Assembly: GCA_007693855.1 (NCBI GenBank)
Contig: RECU01000034.1
Coordinates: 1 to 64,000 of the forward strand
DNA from: Gammaproteobacteria bacterium
Lineage (GTDB): Bacteria; Pseudomonadota; Gammaproteobacteria; Steroidobacterales; PWYM01
Reading direction: 5' to 3'
Length of the DNA: 64,000 bases
Positions 6,721 to 24,133 of the stretch are shown one piece after another (the first letter of the stretch is position 1; the number at the start of each line of letters is the position of its first letter). Under the pieces are notes generated by a model. It was not told where the DNA came from. It made no database searches and saw only the letters and a list, made by a program, of their open reading frames with translations. A program made the position numbers and the translations under genes.

Positions 6721-9450
6721 ATGCCGACTCTGCTGCGCCTGGCCACGTTTTGCCTGCTGATCCTCGTCACCGCCCCGCTCGCGGCGCTGACCCATGTCAC
6801 CAGCGTCGAAGGCATCGACGAGTATCGCCTCGACAATGGCCTGCGCATCCTGCTGGTCCCCGATGAGAGCCGGCCGACGACCACCATCAACATCACCTAT
6901 TTCGTCGGCTCCAAGCATGAAGGCTATGGCGAGACCGGCATGGCCCACCTGCTCGAACACATGCTGTTCTACGGCACCGAGCGCCACGGCGACATCAAGG
7001 CCGAGATCTCCGAGCGCGGCGGGTTTGCCAACGGCACGACCTGGTACGAGCGCACCAACTACTTCCAGACGCTGCCGGCCGAGGAGGCCAACCTCGAGTG
7101 GGCGATCCGCATGGAAGCCGATCGCATGGTCAATTCGCTGATCCGCGAGGAGGACCTTGCCAGCGAAATGACCGTGGTGCGCAACGAGTTCGAGATCGGC
7201 GAGAACAACCCGTTCCGGATCCTGATGCAGCGCGTGATGGCGACGGCCTACGAGTGGCATGGCTACGGTCGCGCCACCATCGGTGCGCGCTCTGACATCG
7301 AGAACGTGCCGATCGAGCGGCTGCATGCGTTCTACCGGCGCTTCTATCAGCCTGACAACGCCATGCTGATCCTCTCCGGGCGTTTCGACCGTGAGCGCGC
7401 GCTGGCGCTGGTCGACGAGCACTTTGGCGCCATCCCCGCGCCGGATCGCAGTGGTGAGAACCAGTTGTGGCCGACCTATACCCGCGAACCGACCCAGGAC
7501 GGGCCGCGCGAGATCGAGGTGCGCCGCGCGGGCAGCGTGCCCATCCTGATGGCCGGTTTCCATGTGCCGGCCACCGCCCACGAGGATTTCGCCCCGCTCG
7601 AGGCGCTGGCGCTGGTGCTGGGGGATCGGCCCTCGGGTCGCCTGCACCGACGGCTGGTCGAAGCCGGCCTGGCCAGCCAGGTCGGGGCCTTCACCTTCCG
7701 GCTGCGCGAGCCTGGCATGCTGCTGCTGTTCGCCACCTTGCCCCGCGAGGCCGATGTCGAGGCGGTACGCAGCGTGTTCCTCGAGACGCTCGACGAACTC
7801 GCGACGGCGCCCCCGGAGGAGGCCGAAGTGCGCCGCGCCGTGGCCGCGCTGACCAGCGGGATGGAGCGCTCCCTGGACGACAGCGACGAGGTGGGTATTT
7901 CGCTCTCCGAGTGGGCGGCCACGGGCGACTGGCGGCTGCTGTTCCTGCATCGCGACCGTCTCGAAGCGGTCACGGCCGAGCAGGTGCGGGCCGTTGCCGC
8001 GCGCTATCTCGTTCGCGACAACCGCACCGTCGGTCGCTTCACCCCCGAGGCCGCGCCCCAGCGCGCGGAAATCCCCGAGGCGCCTGAGCTTGCCGAGCTG
8101 CTGGCCGGTTACACCGGCCGGGACACCCGCGCGGCCGGTGAGGCCTTCGAGGCGACTCCCGAGAATATCGAGGCGCGGGTGCAGCGTTTCACGCTGCCCG
8201 GCGGGGCCGAGGTGGCCCTGCTGCCCAAGCGCACCCGCGGTGAGCGGGTGCAGGGCCGGCTGCAGATGCGCCTGGGCAGCGAGGAGACGCTGCTGGGGCT
8301 GGGTGCCGTCCCCGGGATGACCGGCGCGCTGCTCGACCGCGGCACGGAAAACTACGATCGCCAGGCCCTGCGCGACCGGCTCGATGAGCTCCAGGCGTCG
8401 CTGTCCGTCAGCGGCGGCACGGTGGTGTCGGGTCGGCTCGAAAGCCGTCGGTCGGCCTTGCCGGAGGTGCTCGGGCTGGTCGCGGAGATGCTGCAGCGCC
8501 CGGTGTTCCCGGACAGCGAACTCGAGGAACTCCGGCGCCAGATGCTGACCGGGATCGACCAGCAGTCGGACGACCCGCAGAGTGTGGCAATCCGGGAGCT
8601 CAACCGCCATTTCAATGTCCACGAGGCGGACCACCCGAACTATACGCCGAGCTTCGACGAGCAGGCCGAGCGGCTGCGGGCGGTGAGCCGTGACGGGCTG
8701 GTGGACTTCCACCGTCGCTTCTACGGTTTCGGCTCCGGCACGACGCTTGCGCTGGTGGGTGATTTCGACGCCGACGAGGTGCGTGACCTGCTGGTCGAGC
8801 TGTTCGGGGCCTTCACCCCCGAAGTGAGCTTCGCGCGCATCGAGAGCCGTCCGGCCGAGGTGGCGGCTGTCCGGCTGCAGCACCAGATCGACGACAAGGC
8901 CAATGCCTTCCTGCTGGCGCGTCACCAGTTCGCCATGCGCGACGACCACCCGGACTACCCGGCGCTGCAGCTGGCCGGGCACATGCTGGGTGGCGGCTTC
9001 CTGAACTCGCGGCTGTCGCGTCGGATCCGCGACGACGAGGGGCTGAGCTACGCCGTTGGCGCCTCCCTGTCGGCGCATCCCATCGACGAACTGGGGTCGG
9101 TGACGGCCTTTGCCGCCTTCGGTCCAGCTGATGTGGATCGCCTGGAAGCAGTGCTCTCGGAAGTGCTCGAACAGGTCGTGATGGAGGGATTCGGTGCCGA
9201 GGAACTGGACTCGGCCCGCACCGGCTGGCTGCAGCAGCAGCAACTGCTGCGCAGCGACGATGGCCGTCTGGCGGGCTCGCTGGCCGCCGGGCTGTATTTC
9301 CAGCGCGACAGCTTCCATGAGGCTGAACTGGAGGCCGCCGTCGAGGCGCTGACGCTGGCAGAGGTCAATGCCGCGATCGCCCGTTGGCTGGACCCGGCGG
9401 CGCTGACGCTGTCGCTGGCCGGAGACTTTGCGGCCCGGGAGGAAGACTGA
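6721..9450 (+). CDS. Secreted M16 (pitrilysin-family) zinc peptidase
   Basis: The 909-residue product begins with a signal peptide (about residues 1-22) and has two M16 halves. The N-terminal half carries the inverted zinc motif HLLEH (H76, E79, H80) with the third ligand probably E156 in RNEFE; the C-terminal half has the non-catalytic M16C region (DDKANAFLLARHQFAMRDDH, GGGFLNSRLSRRIRDDEGLSY). This is the arrangement of periplasmic insulinase-like peptidases. GGAGG before the ATG at 6721 decides this start over the open frame that reaches back into trpS. Substrate is unknown; likely location is the periplasm. Confidence 0.9.
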   Translation: MPTLLRLATFCLLILVTAPLAALTHVTSVEGIDEYRLDNGLRILLVPDESRPTTTINITYFVGSKHEGYGETGMAHLLEHMLFYGTERHGDIKAEISERGGFANGTTWYERTNYFQTLPAEEANLEWAIRMEADRMVNSLIREEDLASEMTVVRNEFEIGENNPFRILMQRVMATAYEWHGYGRATIGARSDIENVPIERLHAFYRRFYQPDNAMLILSGRFDRERALALVDEHFGAIPAPDRSGENQLWPTYTREPTQDGPREIEVRRAGSVPILMAGFHVPATAHEDFAPLEALALVLGDRPSGRLHRRLVEAGLASQVGAFTFRLREPGMLLLFATLPREADVEAVRSVFLETLDELATAPPEEAEVRRAVAALTSGMERSLDDSDEVGISLSEWAATGDWRLLFLHRDRLEAVTAEQVRAVAARYLVRDNRTVGRFTPEAAPQRAEIPEAPELAELLAGYTGRDTRAAGEAFEATPENIEARVQRFTLPGGAEVALLPKRTRGERVQGRLQMRLGSEETLLGLGAVPGMTGALLDRGTENYDRQALRDRLDELQASLSVSGGTVVSGRLESRRSALPEVLGLVAEMLQRPVFPDSELEELRRQMLTGIDQQSDDPQSVAIRELNRHFNVHEADHPNYTPSFDEQAERLRAVSRDGLVDFHRRFYGFGSGTTLALVGDFDADEVRDLLVELFGAFTPEVSFARIESRPAEVAAVRLQHQIDDKANAFLLARHQFAMRDDHPDYPALQLAGHMLGGGFLNSRLSRRIRDDEGLSYAVGASLSAHPIDELGSVTAFAAFGPADVDRLEAVLSEVLEQVVMEGFGAEELDSARTGWLQQQQLLRSDDGRLAGSLAAGLYFQRDSFHEAELEAAVEALTLAEVNAAIARWLDPAALTLSLAGDFAAREED

Positions 9451-9515
9451 GCCGAGCTGCTGTGCTGGCCGGTCACTGCTGTTAGCATGATCAGGACGGA
9501 CACGAGGAGTCAGTG

Positions 9516-10379
9516 GTGAGCCGGGAGCCGGGGGACAGAGCCGTATATCGCTGGGCGCCTGCAGGTCTCGGGGCCGCCGCGCTGGTTGCCCTGCTGGGCG
9601 CCCTGGTGGTGCGCGGCGAGATCTCGCTGGCGTTTTTGTCCCTGTTCGTCGTGTTGTTGCCCGCCGCGCTCGCGGCCTCGCTGCTGCGCTGGTCGCCCTG
9701 GCCGCAGCCTGACGAGCGCCGGCACGACGAGGGCCGGGTGGACTGGCGGCGCGTCCTGGTGCTGTGCGGTGCCGGCCTGCTGATCGCCGCGCTGGTGACG
9801 CTGGTGCTGGGCGTGGCCTGGTCGGGCGGTCGGCTGGGCAATGTCCTGCTGGTGGCGGGCGTGCTGCTGATGCCGCCGGCGGCCATCGTGGTGGCCCTGG
9901 GCTGGCTGCTCGGACGGGCCCACCGCCTGGCCGAGGGCCTGCGTCCCGGCGAGCGCCTGGAACTCGAGGCACGCGAGCATTGGGGCGTATTCCTGCCGGC
10001 CGCGGGTGTCCTGGGCCTCGCGCTGTTGCTGGCCCTGGGGCCGTTCGGGGTGATCGGCTACAGTGCGGCCGGCGTGCTCTACCTGCTGCTCCTGCCCGCC
10101 GCGTCGGTACGCGCGCTCGGCGCGTTTCTCAACACCGGGCTCGCGCTCACGCCGGACCACGTGCTGATCGCCCGTGGCATCTTCCGCCGTCGGACCGAGC
10201 GACTGACGCGCACCGACATCATGGCCTGCGGCGTGCAGGCAGGCTGGACAGGCCGCCTGCTCGGTTTCGGTACCCTCAACATCATCTGCGACAGCGGCCG
10301 CAGTTTCAGTGTGCGCGGGATTGCCGACCCCGACACCTTCTGCGAACGTCTCGGCGTCCTGGAACTCCACGAGGACTGA
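9516..10379 (+). CDS. Membrane protein with a C-terminal bacterial PH (bPH2-like) domain
   Basis: About six hydrophobic segments fill the first two thirds, including LAFLSLFVVLLPAALAASLL and LLIAALVTLVLGVAW. The last 90 residues look like the YdbS-type bPH domain: ALTPDHVLIARGIFRRRTE, then GRLLGFGTLNIICDSG and a closing Phe-rich helix. Function of the family is unknown. GTG codons at 9513 and 9516 are possible; GAGGAG at 9504 fits the second best. It follows the M16 peptidase at a 65-bp gap and converges on uvrA. Confidence 0.7.
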   Translation: MSREPGDRAVYRWAPAGLGAAALVALLGALVVRGEISLAFLSLFVVLLPAALAASLLRWSPWPQPDERRHDEGRVDWRRVLVLCGAGLLIAALVTLVLGVAWSGGRLGNVLLVAGVLLMPPAAIVVALGWLLGRAHRLAEGLRPGERLELEAREHWGVFLPAAGVLGLALLLALGPFGVIGYSAAGVLYLLLLPAASVRALGAFLNTGLALTPDHVLIARGIFRRRTERLTRTDIMACGVQAGWTGRLLGFGTLNIICDSGRSFSVRGIADPDTFCERLGVLELHED

Positions 10380-10413
10380 GTTCCCCCTCGCGCCGCGCAG
10401 AGGCGGCGTGCTG

Positions 10414-13275
<2,862 letters not shown>

Positions 13276-13323
13276 ATCGCGCCTCTGGATCCCGCGGGGA
13301 CGTGGCCGGGGGAACAAACCTCC

Positions 13324-13330
13324 TATAATA
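13324..13330. promoter_or_regulatory. Back-to-back -10 boxes for uvrA and the MFS gene
   Basis: TATAAT at 13324-13329 faces the MFS gene, and the overlapping complement TATTAT (13330-13325) faces uvrA. It is the only AT-rich point in the 90-bp divergent gap. No -35 consensus is obvious on either side. Confidence 0.5.
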
Positions 13331-13365
13331 CGGCTGCGGCGAGAAACGAGGCAAAGGACGGGGAC

Positions 13366-14547
13366 TTGGCGGAATCGACGGTCGAACGCGTGCCGCTCAC
13401 GGCAACCGAATGGCGCCACACCGCGCTGGTGGCGGGGGTGTTCTCGATGCGCACCTTCGGGCTGTTTCTGCTGCTGCCGGTGCTGGCGCTGTATGCCGCC
13501 GAGCTGCCGGATGCCACGCCGCTGCTCGTGGGCCTGGCGGTGGGGATCTATGGCCTGACGCAGGCATTGCTGCAGGTGCCTCTAGGCGCGCTTTCCGATC
13601 GTATCGGCCGGCGCCCGGTGGTCGCCGGCGGGCTGGTGGTGTTCGGCCTCGGCGGTGTGCTCGCGGCGCTGTCGCCGAGTATTCTCGGAATCGTCGCCGG
13701 ACGGGCCCTGCAGGGGGCCGGCGCCATCTCCGGAGCGCTCAGTGCCAGCCTGGCTGACCACACGCGCGATGAGGTGCGCACCCGGGCCATGGCCCTGCTC
13801 GGCGCGACCATGGGCCTGTCGTTCGTCGGCGCCATGGTGGTGGCGCCGCCCCTGGCGGCGGTGATCGGGATCCGCGGGCTGTTCTGGCTCTCGGCGCTGC
13901 TCGCGGCGGTGGCGGTGCTGGCGGTGCTGATTGCCCTGCCCGGGGGCGGCCCGAAAGGCGCGTCGGTGGCCCGCGGCGGCTGGCGGGTGGCGCTGGCGGA
14001 TCGTCGCCTGATGCGGCTCAACCTCGGCGCGTTCATCCTGCACATGGTGTTGACCGCGACCTTCGTGACCCTGCCGGTCGTGCTGCGTGATGAGGTCCTG
14101 TTGCCGGTCGGCCAGCATGGGCCGCTGTATCTCGGCGCGCTGGTGCTGTCGCTGGCGGTGGTCATCCCGATGGTGATTGCCAGTGATGGCCGGCGGGCGC
14201 GCCCGGAGCTGCCGATGGTCGCCTTCGGCCTGCTGGCGGCCGGGCAGTTGTGGCTGGCGGCCGGCGGGGCGACGGTGGCCGCCGTCCTCGTGGCCATGAC
14301 CATATTCTTCGCCGGGTTCAATTACCTGGAGGCACGGCTGCCGGCGCTGCTGAGCCAGCGTGCGCCGCTCGAGCTCCGTGGCGCGGCCCTCGGGGTGTTC
14401 GGTGCCGCACAGTTCCTCGGGGCGTTTTTCGGTGGTGCGCTGGGGGGCTGGCTGCAGGGGCACTGGGGATCGGAAGGGGTGTTCACGGCAGCGGCCTGCG
14501 CGGGTGCGGCCGGGGCCTTGCTCCTGCGGGAGCGCCGCCAGGGCTGA
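13366..14547 (+). CDS. MFS transporter (YajR/drug-efflux type)
   Basis: A 393-residue protein with about twelve hydrophobic helices and the MFS loop motif [13 protein letters not shown] after helix 2; [20 protein letters not shown] is the motif-C/antiporter region typical of drug exporters. The substrate cannot be read from sequence. The TTG at 13366 is preceded by GGACGGGGA, and residues before it have no homology, so the long open frame reaching back over uvrA is chance. The order uvrA, MFS, ssb is a common gammaproteobacterial neighbourhood. Confidence 0.88.
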   Translation: MAESTVERVPLTATEWRHTALVAGVFSMRTFGLFLLLPVLALYAAELPDATPLLVGLAVGIYGLTQALLQVPLGALSDRIGRRPVVAGGLVVFGLGGVLAALSPSILGIVAGRALQGAGAISGALSASLADHTRDEVRTRAMALLGATMGLSFVGAMVVAPPLAAVIGIRGLFWLSALLAAVAVLAVLIALPGGGPKGASVARGGWRVALADRRLMRLNLGAFILHMVLTATFVTLPVVLRDEVLLPVGQHGPLYLGALVLSLAVVIPMVIASDGRRARPELPMVAFGLLAAGQLWLAAGGATVAAVLVAMTIFFAGFNYLEARLPALLSQRAPLELRGAALGVFGAAQFLGAFFGGALGGWLQGHWGSEGVFTAAACAGAAGALLLRERRQG

Positions 14548-14664
14548 ACCGCGCGGGCGCATGGCCTCGGGCGCGGATGGCGCCGCGCCTGCGTGCGCGT
14601 GCTGCGGTGGTGTTTGCAGCCTTCCCGCCTCGATTCGCCGGGTGTGTCCGGCGAGCGCCTACCG

Positions 14665-14670
14665 TACAAT
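14665..14670 (+). promoter_or_regulatory. Candidate -10 box for ssb
   Basis: TACAAT lies 64 bp before the ssb start, inside a 186-bp gap that otherwise holds no recognisable element. Confidence 0.4.
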
Positions 14671-14733
14671 GTCGGCACTTCAAACAGAGGATCGCCCGCG
14701 GCGCCGCCGCCGGGCAGCGCAGGGGAGAGGCAC

Positions 14734-15219
14734 ATGGCACGCGGAATCAACAAGGTCATCCTGGTCGGCAACCTCGGCGCGGATCCGGAAACCCGCTATA
14801 CCCCGGGCGGAGCGGCCGTCACCAACATCCGCATCGCGACCTCCGAGAGCTGGAAGGACAAGCAGACCGGCGAGCAGCAGGAGCGCACCGAATGGCACCG
14901 GGTGGTGTTCTTCGGTCGGCTGGCCGAGATTGCCGCGGAATACCTGCGCAAGGGCTCGCAGGTCTATGTCGAGGGTGCGCTGCGGACCAACAAGTGGCAG
15001 GGGCAGGACGGCCAGGACCGCTATACCACGGAGGTCATCGCCAACGAGATGCAGATGCTGGGTGGCCGTGGTGGCGGTGATATGGGCGGTGGCCGCGGTG
15101 CCCCCGCTGCGCAGTCCGAGCAGCGGGGTGGTGGCGGTCGGCGCGAACAGCAGGCCGCCGCCGGCGGCAGCGCCAGCGGGGGGTTCGACGACGGTTTTGA
15201 CGACGAGATCCCATTCTGA
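14734..15219 (+). CDS. ssb: Single-stranded DNA-binding protein
   Basis: The 161-residue product has the OB fold in residues 1-110 ([39 protein letters not shown]), a Gly/Gln-rich linker and the acidic tip [11 protein letters not shown] that recruits replication and repair partners. It coats single-stranded DNA as a tetramer. GGGGAGAGG stands before the ATG at 14734; the frame extends upstream but without homology. Nearness to uvrA is the usual arrangement. Confidence 0.97.
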   Translation: MARGINKVILVGNLGADPETRYTPGGAAVTNIRIATSESWKDKQTGEQQERTEWHRVVFFGRLAEIAAEYLRKGSQVYVEGALRTNKWQGQDGQDRYTTEVIANEMQMLGGRGGGDMGGGRGAPAAQSEQRGGGGRREQQAAAGGSASGGFDDGFDDEIPF

Positions 15220-15264
15220 GTCCGGCGTCGCTCGCTCGGGGGTGTTGGCGGGGCGGTACACTGG

Positions 15265-15270
15265 TATACT
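15265..15270 (+). promoter_or_regulatory. Candidate -10 box for the miaB operon
   Basis: TATACT lies 49 bp before miaB, after ssb. A second AT-rich hexamer (TACACT) ends 7 bp upstream of it. Confidence 0.4.
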
Positions 15271-15318
15271 GACAGGTTCGGAATTTCGAGGAGTGAGCGC
15301 GGCCCGGCCGCAGAGTCC

Positions 15319-16668
15319 ATGCCCAACAAGCTGTACGTGCAGACCTACGGCTGCCAGATGAACGAGTACGACTCGGGCAAGATGGCGGACGTGTTGCGTG
15401 AATCCCATGGCCTCGAGCTCACAGCCCACCCCGAGGAGGCCGATGTCCTGCTGCTGAACACCTGCTCGGTGCGCGAGAAAGCGCAGGAGAAGGTGTTCTC
15501 GCTGCTGGGCCGCTGGCGTGCATTCAAGGACGCCCGGCCCGGCACGGTGATCGGTGTCGGTGGCTGTGTGGCAAGCCAGGAGGGCGCGGCGATCCGCGAG
15601 CGTGCGCCGTTCGTCGACATGGTCTTCGGGCCGCAGACCTTGCACCGCCTGCCGGAGATGCTCGAGCAGGTCACCGACGGTCGCGGCGCCGCCATCGACA
15701 TCAGCTTTCCCGAGATCGAGAAGTTCGACCGCCTGCCGGAGCCGCGGGCCGAGGGGCCGACCGCGTTCGTGTCGATCATGGAAGGCTGCAGCAAGTACTG
15801 CTCGTTCTGTGTCGTGCCCTACACCCGCGGTGAAGAGGTCAGTCGCCCGTTCGACGACGTGATCGTCGAGGTGGTCCAGCTGGCCAGCCAGGGCGTGCGT
15901 GAAGTGACGCTGCTCGGCCAGAACGTCAACGCGTACCGCGGCCCGATGCATGACGGCACGCTGGCCGACCTGGCCACCCTGATCCACTACGTTGCCGCCA
16001 TCGACGGCATCGAACGCATCCGCTTCACCACCTCGCACCCGGTGGAGTTCACCGATGCGCTGATCCAGGCCTACGCCGAAGTGCCGAAACTGGCGAGTTT
16101 CCTGCACCTGCCGGTGCAGAGCGGTTCCGATCGTGTGCTTGCCCGGATGAAGCGGGGCCACACGGCCATCGAATACAAGCAGAAGATCCGTCGCCTGCGC
16201 GAGGCGCGGCCGGACATCTGCATTTCCTCCGATTTCATCGTCGGCTTTCCGGGCGAGACCGATGCCGACTTCGCCGCCACCATGGCGCTGATCCGCGACG
16301 TCGGCTTCGACCAGTCCTTCAGCTTCGCCTACAGCCCCCGTCCAGGGACGCCGGCCGGCGGCTTTGCCGAGCAGGTGCCCGACGCGGTGAAGAAACAGCG
16401 CCTCGGCTTGCTGCAGGCGCGGGTGACGCAGCAGGCCCAGGCCATCAGTGAGGCCATGGTCGGCAGCCACCAGCGGGTGCTGCTGGAGCGGCCGTCGAAG
16501 AAGGATCCTCGCCAGCTCGCCGGGCGCACCGAGAACATGCGCTGGGTCAACCTCGACGCTGATCCCGCCTGGCTCGGCGAGTTCGTCGACGTCCAGATCA
16601 CCGAGGCGCTGCCCAACTCGCTGCGCGGCCGTATCATCGCCCCGCCTGCCCGGCGCGATGTCGCCTGA
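15319..16668 (+). CDS. miaB: tRNA-2-methylthio-N6-dimethylallyladenosine synthase
   Basis: A radical-SAM methylthiotransferase of 449 residues that adds the ms2 group to i6A37 of tRNAs reading UNN codons. Two iron-sulfur clusters are predicted: C12, C49 and C83 in the UPF0004 domain, and C157, C161, C164 in the radical-SAM motif [16 protein letters not shown]-binding domain ends the protein ([20 protein letters not shown]). It starts the run miaB-phoH-ybeY-corC-lnt with the same order as in E. coli. Confidence 0.98.
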   Translation: MPNKLYVQTYGCQMNEYDSGKMADVLRESHGLELTAHPEEADVLLLNTCSVREKAQEKVFSLLGRWRAFKDARPGTVIGVGGCVASQEGAAIRERAPFVDMVFGPQTLHRLPEMLEQVTDGRGAAIDISFPEIEKFDRLPEPRAEGPTAFVSIMEGCSKYCSFCVVPYTRGEEVSRPFDDVIVEVVQLASQGVREVTLLGQNVNAYRGPMHDGTLADLATLIHYVAAIDGIERIRFTTSHPVEFTDALIQAYAEVPKLASFLHLPVQSGSDRVLARMKRGHTAIEYKQKIRRLREARPDICISSDFIVGFPGETDADFAATMALIRDVGFDQSFSFAYSPRPGTPAGGFAEQVPDAVKKQRLGLLQARVTQQAQAISEAMVGSHQRVLLERPSKKDPRQLAGRTENMRWVNLDADPAWLGEFVDVQITEALPNSLRGRIIAPPARRDVA

Positions 16669-16681
16669 CCGGACGGCCTGC

Positions 16682-17698
16682 TTGAACGCCACCGATATCT
16701 CCCGCGATGTGCTGCTCGAACCGGCCGACAACCAGCGGCTGGCGAACGTCTGCGGCCAGTTCGACGAGCACCTGCGCCAGATCGAACGACGACTCAAGGT
16801 CAACATCAGCAACCGGGGCAACCGCTTCCGCGTCAGCGGCAGCGAGGCCGGCGCTGACACCTGTGAGCAGGTGCTGCAGCGGCTGTTCGCCCTGAGCGGT
16901 GACGAGCACATCGATCCGGAGCGCGTGCACATGTGTCTCCAGGAGGCCGGCATGGAGCCGGCACCCGAGGTCCCGAGCGCCGACGTCGACCCGGCCGTGA
17001 TCCGCACCCGCCGCCGCGCCCTGCGTGGCCGGGGACAGAACCAGGTCAATTACATCGCCAGCATCCGCAGTCGCGACCTGACGTTCGGCATCGGCCCGGC
17101 CGGGACGGGCAAGACCTATCTCGCGGTGGCCTGTGCGGTCGAGGCGCTGGAGGCGGAAGCAGTCCGTCGGATCGTGCTGGTCCGTCCGGCGGTGGAAGCC
17201 GGCGAGCGGCTCGGGTTTCTGCCCGGCGACATGTCGCAGAAGGTCGACCCCTACCTCCGGCCGATGTACGACGCGCTCTACGACACCATGGGCTTCGAAC
17301 GGGTGGGGCGGCTCATCGAGCGCAACGTCATCGAAGTCGCGCCCCTGGCGTTCATGCGCGGACGTTCGTTGAACGATGCCTTCGTCATCCTCGACGAGGC
17401 GCAGAACACCAGTATCGAGCAGATGAAGATGTTCCTGACGCGGATCGGTTTCGGTTCCCGGGCCGTGGTGACCGGCGACATCACCCAGACCGATCTGCCG
17501 CGGGGGCAGGCCTCGGGGCTCTCGCATGTGATCCGGGTGCTGGCCAACATCGACGACATCGCCTTCTGTCATTTCACCGCCCGCGATGTTGTCCGCCACC
17601 CGCTGGTGCAGACCATCGTGCAGGCCTACGACGCCTTCGCTGCCCAGGAGGCGGCGGCGCCCGCGGAGACGCCGGCGCGGCAGCGCCGCGGCAGCTAG
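16682..17698 (+). CDS. ybeZ: PhoH-like ATPase (YbeZ)
   Basis: The protein has an N-terminal KH-like segment (NQRLANVCGQFDEHLRQIE) and a P-loop ATPase/helicase core with Walker A GPAGTGKTYLA and Walker B FVILDEAQN. It is thought to act with YbeY in RNA processing. The start is open: TTG at 16682 has GGACGG 5 bp upstream (338 residues), while ATG at 16658 would overlap the miaB end by 11 bp and add eight residues without a ribosome site. ybeY follows after 5 bp. Confidence 0.93.
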   Translation: MNATDISRDVLLEPADNQRLANVCGQFDEHLRQIERRLKVNISNRGNRFRVSGSEAGADTCEQVLQRLFALSGDEHIDPERVHMCLQEAGMEPAPEVPSADVDPAVIRTRRRALRGRGQNQVNYIASIRSRDLTFGIGPAGTGKTYLAVACAVEALEAEAVRRIVLVRPAVEAGERLGFLPGDMSQKVDPYLRPMYDALYDTMGFERVGRLIERNVIEVAPLAFMRGRSLNDAFVILDEAQNTSIEQMKMFLTRIGFGSRAVVTGDITQTDLPRGQASGLSHVIRVLANIDDIAFCHFTARDVVRHPLVQTIVQAYDAFAAQEAAAPAETPARQRRGS

Positions 17699-17703
17699 TC
17701 GTC

Positions 17704-18213
17704 GTGGGTCTCGCAGTGGATATCGATGTCGCCCTGACCGCCGGGCGCAGTGGCCTGCCGGCCCGCGCGCGCTTTCGGCACTGGGTCGAGATCGCTGCGA
17801 CGGCCTGTGGTGTGGCCGAGGGCGAGGTGGCGATCCGGGTGGTCGACCGGCCCGAAGGCGCGCTGCTCAATGGCCGCTGGCGGGGGCGTGATGGCGCCAC
17901 CAACGTGCTGTCTTTCCCGGCTGGCGACATGCCTGCAGTGGCCGGCCTGACCCCCCATCTCGGGGATCTGGTGCTCTGTGCGCCCGTGGTGCGCGAGGAG
18001 GCCCGGCTCCAGGGCAAGCCGATGGCTGAGCACTGGGCTCATCTGGTAGTGCACGGGACGTTGCATCTGCTCGGTCATGACCACGAATGCGCGGTGGAGG
18101 CCGAGCGCATGGAGACCCTGGAACGGCGTCTGCTGGCCGGCCTGGGCATTGCCGATCCCTACCAGCCGCGCCAGGCCTCCCCGGCGTCGAGGAGAGCCTT
18201 GAACCATGAGTGA
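17704..18213 (+). CDS. ybeY: Endoribonuclease YbeY (rRNA maturation)
   Basis: The 169-residue protein carries the zinc-site motif HGTLHLLGHDH of the UPF0054 family plus the conserved NVLSFP segment. YbeY is a metal-dependent RNase involved in 16S rRNA 3' maturation and ribosome quality control. The start is most likely GTG at 17704 (GTG at 17716 is possible). The C-terminus overlaps the corC start by 8 bp, so the genes are translationally linked. Confidence 0.93.
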   Translation: MGLAVDIDVALTAGRSGLPARARFRHWVEIAATACGVAEGEVAIRVVDRPEGALLNGRWRGRDGATNVLSFPAGDMPAVAGLTPHLGDLVLCAPVVREEARLQGKPMAEHWAHLVVHGTLHLLGHDHECAVEAERMETLERRLLAGLGIADPYQPRQASPASRRALNHE

Positions 18214-19062
18214 CGAGCAACCTCCCAGTACCAGCGGCTCTGCAGGCCGTGGCCTGTGGGCGCGTCTCGCGCGCGCCTGGTCCGGAGAACTGCAGAGCCG
18301 CGACGACGTGCTTGCCGTGCTCAGCGAGGCGGGTGCCAAGGGCCTGCTGGACGCCGGCGAGCAGGCGATGCTGCTCGGGGTGCTGCGCGTCTCCGAGGAG
18401 CAGGTCCGGGATGTGATGGTGCCCCGCTCGCAGATGGTCGTCCTGGACCGTGACGCCGAGCCCGCCGACTGGCTGCGGATCATCATCGCCTCCGGTCACT
18501 CCCGCTTTCCCGTCATCGGTGAGGATCGCGACGAGGTGCTTGGGATCCTGTTGGCCAAGGATCTCCTGCGAATGTACGCCGACGGCGAGTCGAGCAATGC
18601 CGCGGCCCTGAAACTCATGCGCCCGGCCGTGTTCATCCCTGAAAGCAAGCGTCTGAACACCCTGCTGAACGAGTTCCGCGAGAGCCACAACCACATGGCC
18701 ATCGTGGTCGACGAATACGGCGGCGTGGCCGGCCTGCTGACCATCGAGGACGTCCTCGAGGAGATCGTCGGCGATATCGACGACGAGCATGATCCCGACG
18801 ACGATCATGACATCCAGCCGGACGACAAGGGTGGTTTCATCGTGCGCGCGTTCACCCGGGTGGAAGACTTCAACGCGCACTTCGCGGCGAACTTCTCCGA
18901 TGACGAGTGCGACACCATCGGTGGCCTGGTCATCCAGGAGCTCGGCCGCATGCCCCGCCGTGGCGATACCGTGGAACTGGAGGGCCTGAGGCTGCGGGTG
19001 CTGCGCGCAGACCGTCGTCGCATCGACAGCCTGCACGTCACCCGGCTCGCTGCCGACGGCGG

Positions 19063-19066
<4 letters not shown>
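18206..19066 (+). CDS. corC: CorC/YbeX family CBS-domain protein
   Basis: A 286-residue cytosolic protein with paired CBS domains (VMVPRSQMVVLDRDAEPADW; FRESHNHMAIVVDEYGG) and the C-terminal CorC_HlyC domain. It has no transmembrane part. The family was linked to magnesium/cobalt efflux and in E. coli YbeX has also been linked to ribosome metabolism, which fits the YbeY/YbeZ neighbours. It overlaps ybeY by 8 bp and the lnt start by 4 bp. Confidence 0.93.
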
Positions 19067-23622
<4,556 letters not shown>

Positions 23623-23644
23623 GCTGGACAGCTCGCCCCGGGCG

Positions 23645-24124
23645 ATGCTGACCGTCGGCGATCTCCAGGACCAGGGCCTGACCGAACTGCTGGCGCGGTA
23701 TCGCACCCGGCGTATCGACGTTCCTGCCGGCGCAGCCATTCCAGGCAGCTACTGGGGCGCGCCGGAAGCCGGTCTGCTCGGCGATGCGCTGGTCCTGCGC
23801 GCCGACACCCCGCTGCACTCCGCCCTGCATGAGCTTGCCCACCGCGTATGCATGGACGACGCGCGCCGGCGCCAGCTGGACACGGATGCCGGCGGCAGCG
23901 ACGAGGAGGAGTGCGCCGTGTGTTATCTGCAGCTGCTGCTGGCCGACTGTCTGCCAGGTGTCGGCCACGCCCGCCTGCTGGCCGACATGGATGCGTGGGG
24001 CTACAGCTTCCGCGAGGGCAGCGCTGCAGCCTGGGTGGCGGGCGATGGCAGGGAGGCGCGCGAGTGGCTGGTCAGGCGCGGCTTGATCGACACCCGCGGG
24101 CGTCCCACCTGGCGCCTGGCCTGA
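23645..24124 (+). CDS. Uncharacterised HExxH protein, putative zinc peptidase
   Basis: A 159-residue soluble protein containing HELAHRVCMDD, an HExxH zinc motif set after a hydrophobic helix (LHSALHELAH), and further on DEEECAVCYLQLLLADCL, an acidic/Cys helix that could supply a third ligand. The C-terminus is Trp- and Arg-rich. I do not know the family; no signal peptide or membrane helix is seen. It follows lptE by 22 bp on the same strand, so it probably belongs to the leuS-lptE transcript. Confidence 0.6.
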   Translation: MLTVGDLQDQGLTELLARYRTRRIDVPAGAAIPGSYWGAPEAGLLGDALVLRADTPLHSALHELAHRVCMDDARRRQLDTDAGGSDEEECAVCYLQLLLADCLPGVGHARLLADMDAWGYSFREGSAAAWVAGDGREAREWLVRRGLIDTRGRPTWRLA

Positions 24125-24133
24125 GTCCAGTGC

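Noticed and set aside
6619-9972. Very long open frame on the minus strand (over 1100 codons) opposite the M16 peptidase
   Set aside because: It mirrors the codon phase of a clear M16 gene, reads as Arg/Gln/Pro-rich sequence without any family match, and is a high-GC artefact.
10388-10409. GC-rich inverted repeat (CGCCGC/GGCGGCG) between the PH-domain gene and uvrA as a terminator
   Set aside because: No T-run on either side; in such GC-rich DNA short inverted repeats are expected.
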